This document shows, piece by piece, positions 1-6,174 of a stretch of 6,174 nucleotides of DNA; positions within the stretch are counted from its first letter, which is position 1, and every line of letters starts with the position of its first letter. The DNA is from an uncultured Rivibacter sp. (GTDB lineage: Bacteria; Pseudomonadota; Gammaproteobacteria; Burkholderiales; Burkholderiaceae): contig CAMLNA010000197.1 of NCBI GenBank assembly GCA_946481025.1, forward strand, positions 1 to 6,174, read 5' to 3'. Made by a program: the position numbers and the translations under genes. The notes under the pieces are model-generated. The model saw only the letters and a program-made list of their open reading frames with translations. It was not told where the DNA came from and searched no databases.

Positions 1-46
1 GGCACCAGCGGACTGGCGGAGCCAGATCCGCGGTGCCACTCGGTTG
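1..46 (+). repeat. Intergenic hairpin repeat, copy 1
   Basis: This imperfect palindrome can fold into one long stem: 1-6 pairs with 32-37, 8-12 with 27-31 and 13-17 with 21-25, with single unpaired A bases at 7 and 26 and a GGA loop at 18-20. It matches 1465-1510 at 39 of 46 positions with no gaps. Two of the differences are compensatory (2/36 and 14/24), so the fold is kept while the sequence drifts. The copy touches the window edge and may extend further left. It lies upstream of the substrate-binding protein promoter region. It could be a REP-like dispersed element, a transcript 3'-end structure for an upstream gene, or a protein-binding palindrome. I do not recognise a named family. Confidence 0.75.
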
Positions 47-56
47 AGGCCGAGTG
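37..56 (+). other. Hairpin next to repeat copy 1
   Basis: CACTCGG at 37-43 pairs perfectly with CCGAGTG at 50-56 around a six-base TTGAGG loop. The left arm is shared with the repeat, since copy 2 also ends in CACTCGG at 1501-1507. The right arm has no equivalent after copy 2. No T-run follows, so it is not a classical intrinsic terminator. It ends four bases before the candidate -24 element and could be an operator or the 3' end of an upstream transcript. Confidence 0.5.
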
Positions 57-59
57 TCG

Positions 60-76
60 CGGGGAGCCCATTGCTA
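60..76 (+). promoter_or_regulatory. Candidate sigma-54 (-24/-12) promoter
   Basis: GG at 61-62 and GC at 73-74 have the required ten-base spacing, and the -12 block reads TTGCT, an exact match to the usual TTGCW. The -24 block (CGGGGAG) keeps only the GG and the final G of TGGCACG. AT-rich sequence (TATTTCAA) follows the -12 block. Transcription would begin near 86, giving a leader of about 37 bases before the ATG at 123. The call is strengthened by a sigma-54 activator gene in the same gene cluster, but the -24 block is poor. A second GG-N10-GC at 87-100 has a better -24 block and a bad -12 block. I found no convincing sigma-70 promoter here. Confidence 0.35.
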
Positions 77-86
77 TTTCAACCAT

Positions 87-103
87 GGGGTGCTTGGCGC
101 CCC
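87..103 (+). other. 5'-UTR stem-loop of the SBP gene
   Basis: GGGGTGC at 87-93 can pair with GCGCCCC at 97-103 (seven pairs, one G-U) around a TTG loop. It sits seven bases before the AGGAG ribosome binding site. If the proposed sigma-54 promoter is used, it would lie at the very 5' end of the mRNA. Such 5' stem-loops are known to protect some mRNAs from decay, as in ompA. That role is inference here. Confidence 0.45.
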
Positions 104-122
104 ACCTCAGAGGAGTCAAACG

Positions 123-1331
123 ATGAGACAAACCACGCTGGCCGCCGCGGCCGCTGCCCTGGCATTGAGCCTCGGCTCTACCCAAACCCTGGCCCAGGTG
201 TCGAACGACGCCGTGAAGATCGGCTTCATCACCGACATGTCCAGCCTGTATGCCGACATCGACGGCAAGAACGGCGTCGAGGCGATCCGCATGGCGATCG
301 AGGACTTCGGCGGCAAGGTGCTGGGCAAGCCGATCGAGCTGGTCTCGGCCGACCACCAGAACAAGGCCGACATCGCCGCCTCCAAGGCGCGCGAATGGTT
401 CGACCAGGACAACGTCGACATGATCCTCGGCGGCACCAACTCCGGCACCGCACTGGCGGTGAGCGGCCTGGCTGCCGGCAAGAAGCGCGTGTACTTCAAC
501 GTCGGCGCCGGCTCGGCCCGCCTGACCAACGAAGACTGCAACCCCTACACCGTGCACTACGCCTACGACACCGTGGCGCTGTCGAAGGTGACGGGCTCGG
601 CCATCCTGGAGCAGGGCGGCAAGAGCTGGTTCTTCCTGACGGCCGACTATGCCTTCGGCCACTCGCTGGAAGGCGACACGGCCAACGTCGTGAAGGCCAA
701 GGGCGGCACGGTGGTCGGTGCGGTGCGGCACCCGCTCAACGCGTCGGACTTCTCGTCCTTCCTGCTGCAGGCGCAATCGTCGAAGGCGCAGATCCTCGGC
801 CTCGCGAACGCGGGCGGCGACTTCGTCAACGCGGTGAAGGCCGCGCGCGAGTTCGGCATCACCAAGAGCATGAAGATGGCCGGCATGCTGGTGTTCCTGA
901 ACGACGTGCACAGCCTGGGCCTGCAGAACACCGCCGGCCTGCTGATGACCGACAGCTGGTACTGGGACACCGACGACAACACCCGCAAGTTCGCGCAGCG
1001 CTTCTATGAGAAGACCAAGAAGATGCCGAGCAGCCTGCAGGCGGCCGACTACTCGGCGATCACGACGTACCTGAAGGCCGTGCAGGCCGCCGGCACCGAC
1101 GATGCCGACAAGGTGATGGCACAGCTCAAGAAGATGAAGCTCGACGACTTCTACGCGAAGGGCTACATCCGCAAGGACGGCCGCTACATCCACGACATGT
1201 ATTTGATGCAGGCCAAGGCGCCGAGCGAATCGAAGGCACCGTGGGATCTGCTGAAGAAGGTCGCGACCGTGTCGGGCGAGCAGGCGTTCACGACGCCGGC
1301 TGAATCCAAATGCAGCCTGATGAAGAACTAG
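123..1331 (+). CDS. ABC transporter periplasmic substrate-binding protein (LivJ-like, Peripla_BP_6 type)
   Basis: This 402-residue protein captures a small organic solute in the periplasm and hands it to the LivH/LivM-type permeases downstream. The start at 123 is set by AGGAG at 111-115, seven bases upstream, and by the signal peptide beginning there: MRQTT, then an Ala/Leu-rich core, with likely cleavage after A24 (TLA before QVSND). The mature part opens with VKIGFITDMSSLYADIDGKN, typical of type I periplasmic binding proteins of the branched-chain amino acid family, and continues through GKPIELVSADHQNKADIA and WFDQDNVDMILGG. The only two cysteines, C139 and C397, could form a disulfide linking the C-terminal tail to the body. 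Length is normal for the family. The ligand cannot be read from sequence. Members of this family bind amino acids, amides, aromatic acids and other carboxylates, and the neighbouring hydroxybutyrate dehydrogenase makes a short hydroxy or keto acid plausible. Confidence 0.92.
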   Translation: MRQTTLAAAAAALALSLGSTQTLAQVSNDAVKIGFITDMSSLYADIDGKNGVEAIRMAIEDFGGKVLGKPIELVSADHQNKADIAASKAREWFDQDNVDMILGGTNSGTALAVSGLAAGKKRVYFNVGAGSARLTNEDCNPYTVHYAYDTVALSKVTGSAILEQGGKSWFFLTADYAFGHSLEGDTANVVKAKGGTVVGAVRHPLNASDFSSFLLQAQSSKAQILGLANAGGDFVNAVKAAREFGITKSMKMAGMLVFLNDVHSLGLQNTAGLLMTDSWYWDTDDNTRKFAQRFYEKTKKMPSSLQAADYSAITTYLKAVQAAGTDDADKVMAQLKKMKLDDFYAKGYIRKDGRYIHDMYLMQAKAPSESKAPWDLLKKVATVSGEQAFTTPAESKCSLMKN

Positions 1332-1383
1332 AGAGACAGAGACAAACCACCCCTACGGCCTTCGGCGGCTTGCAGCCCGCGCC

Positions 1384-1403
1384 GGGCCGGGACGACCCGG
1401 CTC
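1384..1403 (+). other. GC-rich hairpin in the SBP-permease gap
   Basis: GCCGGG at 1386-1391 pairs with CCCGGC at 1396-1401 around an ACGA loop. A G-U pair (1385/1402) and a G-C pair (1384/1403) extend it to eight pairs. It is the first strong hairpin after the SBP stop codon. No T-run follows. Confidence 0.5.
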
Positions 1404-1410
1404 TTCGCCA

Positions 1411-1442
1411 GGCACGATCAGTCCGCAGGGACTGATCGTGTC
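1411..1442 (+). terminator. Strong inverted repeat after the SBP gene: attenuator or mRNA 3'-end stabiliser
   Basis: A perfect 12-base inverted repeat (1413-1424 with 1429-1440, loop GCAG) extends by a G-U and a G-C pair to 14 pairs. It is the most stable single hairpin in the window. It lacks a following T-run, so it is unlikely to be an efficient intrinsic terminator. In comparable operons such as malE-malF, hairpins placed after the binding-protein gene stop exonucleases and keep binding-protein mRNA more abundant than permease mRNA. A similar role here is inference. It could also be part of a composite dispersed element together with the adjoining hairpins. Confidence 0.45.
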
Positions 1443-1450
1443 CGGGCTGA

Positions 1451-1464
1451 GCCCCTCAAGGGGC
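1451..1464 (+). other. Short GC hairpin abutting repeat copy 2
   Basis: GCCCC at 1451-1455 pairs with GGGGC at 1460-1464 around TCAA. It ends exactly where the second copy of the leader repeat begins. An alternative pairing, GGGCT 1444-1448 with AGCCC 1450-1454, leaves a one-base loop and is less likely. Confidence 0.4.
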
Positions 1465-1510
1465 GCCACCAGCGGACCGGCGAAGCCGGATCCGCAGTGG
1501 CACTCGGATG
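1465..1510 (+). repeat. Intergenic hairpin repeat, copy 2
   Basis: This is the second copy of the element at 1-46. Stem parts are 1465-1469 with 1497-1501, 1472-1476 with 1491-1495 and 1477-1481 with 1485-1489, with unpaired A at 1471 and 1490 and a GAA loop. Relative to copy 1, the pair 1466/1500 is C-G instead of G-C and 1478/1488 is C-G instead of T-A. One pair is lost (1470/1496, C against A). Similarity ends at 1510, and the extra hairpin seen after copy 1 is not found here. It lies between the SBP and LivH-type genes, 66 bases before the latter. Confidence 0.75.
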
Positions 1511-1576
1511 GGTCCGGTTCGTGCCGGCCGCGGTTCGTCCATTCGAGCCGCGGCGGGCGCCAACACAAAGCATGAC

Positions 1577-2461
1577 ATGGACATCTTTGGTATCCCTTTG
1601 CCCGCGATGCTGAGCCAGCTGCTGCTGGGTCTCGTCAACGGCTCGTTCTACGCGGTGTTGAGCCTGGGCCTGGCGGTCATCTTCGGGCTGCTCAACGTGA
1701 TCAACTTTGCGCACGGTGCGCTGTTCATGCTGGGCGCGCTGCTGGCGTGGATGGGCATGGACTACCTGGGCCTGAACTACTGGGTGATGCTGCTGCTGTC
1801 GCCGCTGGTCGTGGGCGGCGTGGGCATCGTCATCGAGCGCACGCTGCTGCAGTGGATCTACAAGCTCGACCACCTCTACGGCCTGCTGCTCACCCTGGGC
1901 ATCACACTGGTGATCGAAGGCGTGTTCCGCGCGGTGTATGGTGTCTCGGGCCAGCCGTATTCGGCGCCGGAGCAGCTCACCGGTGCGATGGACCTGGGCT
2001 TCATGATGCTGCCGGTCTACCGCGCCTGGGTCGTGGTGGCGGCACTCGCCGCGTGCTTCGGCACCTGGTACGTGATCGAGAAGACCAAGCTCGGTGCCTA
2101 CCTGCGCGCCGGCACTGAAAACCCCAAGCTGGTGGAAGCCTTCGGCATCAACGTGCCGCTGATGGTGACGCTGACCTACGGCTTCGGCGTGGCGCTGGCG
2201 GCGTTTGCGGGCGTGCTGGCCGCGCCGGTGATGCAGGTGTCGCCGCTGATGGGGCAGAACCTGATCATCGTCGTGTTCGCGGTGGTCGTGATCGGCGGCA
2301 TGGGCTCGATCATGGGCTCCATCGTCACCGGCCTCGGGCTCGGTGTGGTCGAGGGCATGACCAAGGTGTTCTACCCGGAGGCCTCCACCACGGTGGTGTT
2401 CGTGATCATGGTGATCGTGCTGCTGATCCGCCCCGCCGGCCTGTTCGGCAAAACCCGTTGA
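1577..2461 (+). CDS. LivH-type inner-membrane permease of a branched-chain-amino-acid-family ABC transporter
   Basis: This 294-residue, very hydrophobic protein is one half of the membrane channel that moves the solute delivered by the upstream binding protein. The N-terminal segment QLLLGLVNGSFYAVLSLGLA followed by VIFGLLNVINFAHGALFMLGA (about residues 34-54) is a LivH hallmark. RAGTENPKLVEAFGINV (177-193) is the cytoplasmic coupling loop that contacts an ATPase, and GGMGSIMGS (240-248) is the conserved C-terminal glycine motif. About eight membrane segments are expected. Start: ATG at 1577 gives the standard N-terminus. An in-frame ATG at 1508 would add 23 Arg/Ala-rich residues encoded partly by repeat-flank DNA and is unlikely. 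No good Shine-Dalgarno precedes 1577, only AAAG at 1567-1570, which is odd beside its well-initiated neighbours. The stop codon overlaps the ribosome binding site of the next gene. Confidence 0.93.
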   Translation: MDIFGIPLPAMLSQLLLGLVNGSFYAVLSLGLAVIFGLLNVINFAHGALFMLGALLAWMGMDYLGLNYWVMLLLSPLVVGGVGIVIERTLLQWIYKLDHLYGLLLTLGITLVIEGVFRAVYGVSGQPYSAPEQLTGAMDLGFMMLPVYRAWVVVAALAACFGTWYVIEKTKLGAYLRAGTENPKLVEAFGINVPLMVTLTYGFGVALAAFAGVLAAPVMQVSPLMGQNLIIVVFAVVVIGGMGSIMGSIVTGLGLGVVEGMTKVFYPEASTTVVFVIMVIVLLIRPAGLFGKTR

Positions 2462-2471
2462 GGAGCGAGAC

Positions 2472-3502
2472 GTGCTGCTTCGTCAAACCAAAGTGATGTA
2501 CGCGCTGCTGCTGGCGGGCCTGATCCTGGCTCCGCTGCTCGGCGCCTACCCGGTGTTCGTGCTCAAGGTGCTGTGCTTCGGGTTGTTCGCGTGTGCGTTC
2601 AACCTGCTGATCGGCTTCACCGGGCTGCTGTCGTTCGGGCATGCGGCCTTCTTCGGCGGCGCGGGGTATGTGTGCGGCCACGCGTTGAAGGAGTGGGGCG
2701 TCACGCCGGAGGTGGGCCTGCTGCTCGGCACGGCGGTGGGTGCCGGGCTGGGCTGGGTGATGGGGGTGCTGGCCATACGCCGCGAGGGCATCTACTTCTC
2801 GATGATCACGCTCGCGCTGGCGCAGATGCTGTTCTTCTTCTGCCTGCAGTCGCCGCTCACCGGCGGTGAAGACGGCCTGCAGGGTGTGCCGCGCGGCAAG
2901 CTGTTCGGGGTGATCAGCCTGGCCGACGACCGCGTGCTGTACTACGTGGCACTGGTGATCGTGGTCGCGGCCTATGCCTTGATCGCGCGCATCGTGCATT
3001 CGCCGTTCGGCCAGATCCTGCGCGCGATCCGCGAGAACGAGCCGCGCGCCACCTCGCTCGGCTACGACACGCACCGCTTCAAGCTGCTGGCCTTCGTGCT
3101 GTCGGCCGCGTTGGCCGCGCTCGCCGGCTCGCTGAAAGTGGTCGTGATGGGCTTCGAGACGCTGACCGACGTGCACTGGAGCATGTCGGGCCTGGTGATC
3201 CTGATGACGCTGGTCGGCGGCCTGGGCACGCTGGTGGGGCCGCTCGTCGGGGCCTTCGTGATCATCACGCTCGAGAACAAGCTGGGCGACATCGGCACCG
3301 GCCTGGCCAACCTCACCGGGGTCGAGGCATTCGCCGCGCTGGGCGAATCCGTGACGACCGTCACGGGCGTGATCTTCGTGATCTGCGTGCTGGCCTTCCG
3401 GCGCGGGATCATGGGCGAGCTGATCCACCGCCTGGGCCGCGCGCCCAGCGCACCAGCGCCGGCACCCGAGCCGGCCCGCGAGCCGGCGCCCGCCGGTCGG
3501 TA

Positions 3503-3503
<1 letters not shown>
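2472..3503 (+). CDS. LivM-type inner-membrane permease of the same ABC transporter
   Basis: This 343-residue protein is the second half of the transporter channel. Residues 42-66 (AFNLLIGFTGLLSFGHAAFFGGAGY) form the LivM signature. LRAIRENEPRATSLGYD (183-199) is the ATPase-coupling loop, and GGLGTLVGPLVGA (249-261) is the conserved C-terminal glycine region. The GTG start at 2472 is chosen because AGGAG at 2461-2465, overlapping the previous gene's TGA, lies six bases upstream. The in-frame ATG at 2496 would lose the natural N-terminus and is too far from that site. The last 22 residues (322-343) are a Pro/Ala-rich, probably disordered cytoplasmic tail beyond the usual fold. No LivG or LivF ATPase follows, so the importer must use ATPases encoded outside this window. 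The ligand is unknown; the 'branched-chain amino acid' label is family-level only. Confidence 0.93.
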
Positions 3504-5077
<1,574 letters not shown>

Positions 5078-5116
5078 TCCCCCCTACTTGTTGAACCTCT
5101 CCTCAGGAGCTTTTTC

Positions 5117-5899
5117 ATGTTGAATGCCAGAACGGCCCTCGTGACCGGGTCGACCAGCGGGATCGGCCTGGCCATCGCCAGGTCGCTCGCCGCGCAGGGC
5201 GCGAACCTGCTGCTCAACGGTTTCGGTGATGCGGCCGCTGCCATCGAACAGGTGCGTGCCGCCGCGCCGCATGGCGACGGGGTGGTCGAGCACCACCCGG
5301 CGGACATGAGCGATCCGCAGGACATCGAACGCATGATGCGGTTCGCCGAGGCCCGCTTCGGCGGCGTCGACATCGTCGTCAACAACGCAGGCATCCAGCA
5401 CGTGGCGCCGGTGGAGAGCTTCGCGCCCGAGCAGTGGGACCGCATCATCGCGATCAACCTCTCGTCGGTGTTCCACACCACGCGGCTGGCGCTGCCCGGC
5501 ATGCGGCAGCGCAACTGGGGCCGCATCGTCAACGTGGCCTCGGTGCACGGGCTGGTGGGGAGTGCCGGCAAGTCGGCCTATGTGGCGGCCAAGCATGCGG
5601 TGGTCGGCCTCACCAAGGTGGTCGCGCTCGAAACCGCCGAAACCGCGATCACCTGCAACGCCATCTGCCCCGGCTGGGTGCTCACGCCGCTGGTGCAGCA
5701 GCAGGTCGATGCGCGCGCCGCCGAGCGCGGCCTGAGCGGGCTCGACGCCCAGCGCAGCCTGCTGCAGGAGAAGCAGCCCAGCGGCGACTTCGTCTCGCCC
5801 GACCAGCTCGGCGCGTTGACGGTGTTCCTGTGCAGCCCGGCCGCCTCGCAGGTGCGCGGCGCAGCCTGGAACATGGACGGCGGCTGGACCGCGCAGTAG
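5117..5899 (+). CDS. bdhA: D-3-hydroxybutyrate dehydrogenase (short-chain dehydrogenase, EC 1.1.1.30)
   Basis: This 260-residue cytoplasmic enzyme interconverts D-3-hydroxybutyrate and acetoacetate with NAD(H), a step in polyhydroxybutyrate breakdown and ketone-body use. The Rossmann dinucleotide motif is TGSTSGIG (10-17), followed by NNAG (89-92). The catalytic tetrad N114, S142, Y155, K159 is present. Substrate-carboxylate residues described for the Pseudomonas fragi enzyme, Q94, H144, K152 and Q196, plus W187 and W257, all occur at identical residue numbers. Together with the matching length this separates it from generic SDR reductases. AGGAG at 5105-5109 is seven bases before the ATG. 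The gene begins 39 bases after the activator stop with no clear promoter between, so cotranscription is likely. Its place behind an importer and a sigma-54 activator suggests an inducible catabolic role. Confidence 0.95.
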   Translation: MLNARTALVTGSTSGIGLAIARSLAAQGANLLLNGFGDAAAAIEQVRAAAPHGDGVVEHHPADMSDPQDIERMMRFAEARFGGVDIVVNNAGIQHVAPVESFAPEQWDRIIAINLSSVFHTTRLALPGMRQRNWGRIVNVASVHGLVGSAGKSAYVAAKHAVVGLTKVVALETAETAITCNAICPGWVLTPLVQQQVDARAAERGLSGLDAQRSLLQEKQPSGDFVSPDQLGALTVFLCSPAASQVRGAAWNMDGGWTAQ

Positions 5900-5901
5900 G
5901 C

Positions 5902-5950
5902 GCGGCCGGCCGCACCCTCCCGAAAGATGACCGGCAGGCGCGAGCCTGCC
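5902..5950 (+). other. Palindrome and hairpin between bdhA and the receptor gene
   Basis: GCGGCCGGCCGC at 5902-5913 is a perfect 12-base palindrome just past the bdhA stop. GGCAGGC at 5933-5939 pairs perfectly with GCCTGCC at 5944-5950 around a GCGA (GNRA-type) loop and ends three bases before the ribosome binding site of the next gene. Neither has a T-run. The second could be a transcript end or stabiliser for bdhA, or could affect translation initiation of the receptor gene. No promoter is recognisable in this 63-base gap. Confidence 0.45.
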
Positions 5951-5962
5951 TGCGAGGAACCC

Positions 5963-6174
5963 ATGCAACGGTTCAGCTTCTCCATACGCCTGCTGTCCTG
6001 CGTCGTCCTGCCTTCGGTGTTGTTCACGGCCGCACTGGCCGTCTCACTGTGGGGGTTGTGGCGCACGCAGGCCGAATACGAGGGCTACCTCGAACGCGAG
6101 CAGGCGATCTCGGACGCACTGAACGGCATGCTCGCGCGCGGGCTCGCCGCCGGGCAGGCCGTGCGCGACCTGGC
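5963..6174 (+). CDS. Membrane receptor N-terminus, probably methyl-accepting chemotaxis protein (partial)
   Basis: This gene is cut by the window's right edge; 70 full codons are visible. The ATG at 5963 follows GAGGA at 5954-5958. The protein starts MQRFSFSIRL, then one strong membrane helix (about residues 9-33, LLSCVVLPSVLFTAALAVSLWGLW), then a charged helical stretch (RTQAEYEGYLEREQAISDALNGMLARGLAAGQAVRDL). A short basic N-terminus, one transmembrane helix and a periplasmic helix rich in Glu and Gln is the pattern of chemotaxis receptors with a four-helix-bundle sensor. The GLWRTQAEY...EQAI...GLAAGQAVRDL layout resembles betaproteobacterial receptors of that kind. The signalling domain is out of view, so a sensor histidine kinase or diguanylate cyclase with the same sensor remains possible. 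It may be independent of the transporter operon. Confidence 0.6.
   Translation, partial: MQRFSFSIRLLSCVVLPSVLFTAALAVSLWGLWRTQAEYEGYLEREQAISDALNGMLARGLAAGQAVRDL

Noticed and set aside
54..122. Upstream in-frame start extending the binding protein by 23 residues
   Set aside because: It would bury the signal peptide inside the protein and would start ahead of the candidate promoter. The ATG at 123 has an ideal AGGAG and begins a proper signal peptide.
1511..1524. GG-N10-GC spacing resembling a sigma-54 promoter after repeat copy 2
   Set aside because: The surrounding bases do not match the -24 or -12 consensus (GTGC instead of TTGC), and this spacing is frequent by chance in GC-rich DNA.
1508..1576. 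Earlier in-frame ATG for the LivH-type permease
   Set aside because: It falls at the end of the hairpin repeat and adds an Arg/Ala-rich stretch not expected in LivH. The normal N-terminus begins at 1577.
5099..5115. CTCC-TCA-GGAG followed by a T-run, like a small intrinsic terminator before bdhA
   Set aside because: The stem is only four pairs, and its right arm is the bdhA ribosome binding site. It is too weak to terminate.

Overview
The window reads as a chromosomal segment from a high-GC (roughly two-thirds G+C) betaproteobacterium. The protein families, their order and the strong G/C third-position bias fit Burkholderiales, perhaps the Rubrivivax/Leptothrix/Roseateles side. That placement is inferred from gene character only. 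Every supported gene is on the + strand, and I see no RNA gene, insertion sequence, phage or CRISPR array.

Layout. Positions 1-122 are a leader: a hairpin-forming repeat (1-46) with a second hairpin (37-56), a candidate sigma-54 promoter (GG at 61-62, TTGC at 71-74), a 5'-UTR stem-loop (87-103) and a clear ribosome binding site. A periplasmic substrate-binding protein of the LivJ/hydrophobic-amino-acid-transporter type follows (123-1331). Next is a 245-base gap full of hairpins, including a second copy of the leader repeat with compensatory base changes. Then come a LivH-type permease (1577-2461), a LivM-type permease (2472-3503), a PAS/AAA+/Fis sigma-54-dependent activator that overlaps the LivM stop by one base (3503-5077), and a D-3-hydroxybutyrate dehydrogenase (5117-5899). 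At the right edge is the start of a membrane receptor, probably a methyl-accepting chemotaxis protein (5963 onward, cut by the window).

How it may work together. The SBP and two permeases are three of the five parts of a branched-chain-amino-acid-type ABC importer. The two ATPase genes (LivG/LivF type) are absent here and may lie upstream or elsewhere. Tight coupling of the importer to a sigma-54 activator and then to 3-hydroxybutyrate dehydrogenase suggests an inducible uptake-and-oxidation unit for a short-chain hydroxy or keto acid, possibly 3-hydroxybutyrate or something converted to it, rather than leucine. The activator could act on the sigma-54-like promoter ahead of the SBP gene, making the operon self-regulated. 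This substrate assignment and circuit are inference. The dehydrogenase call is firm, because every published active-site residue I remember for the Pseudomonas fragi enzyme falls at the same residue number here.

The most notable non-coding signal is the pair of repeats at 1-46 and 1465-1510. They match at 39 of 46 positions, and two differing base pairs have changed on both sides so that pairing is kept, which points to selection or mobilisation of a folded structure.
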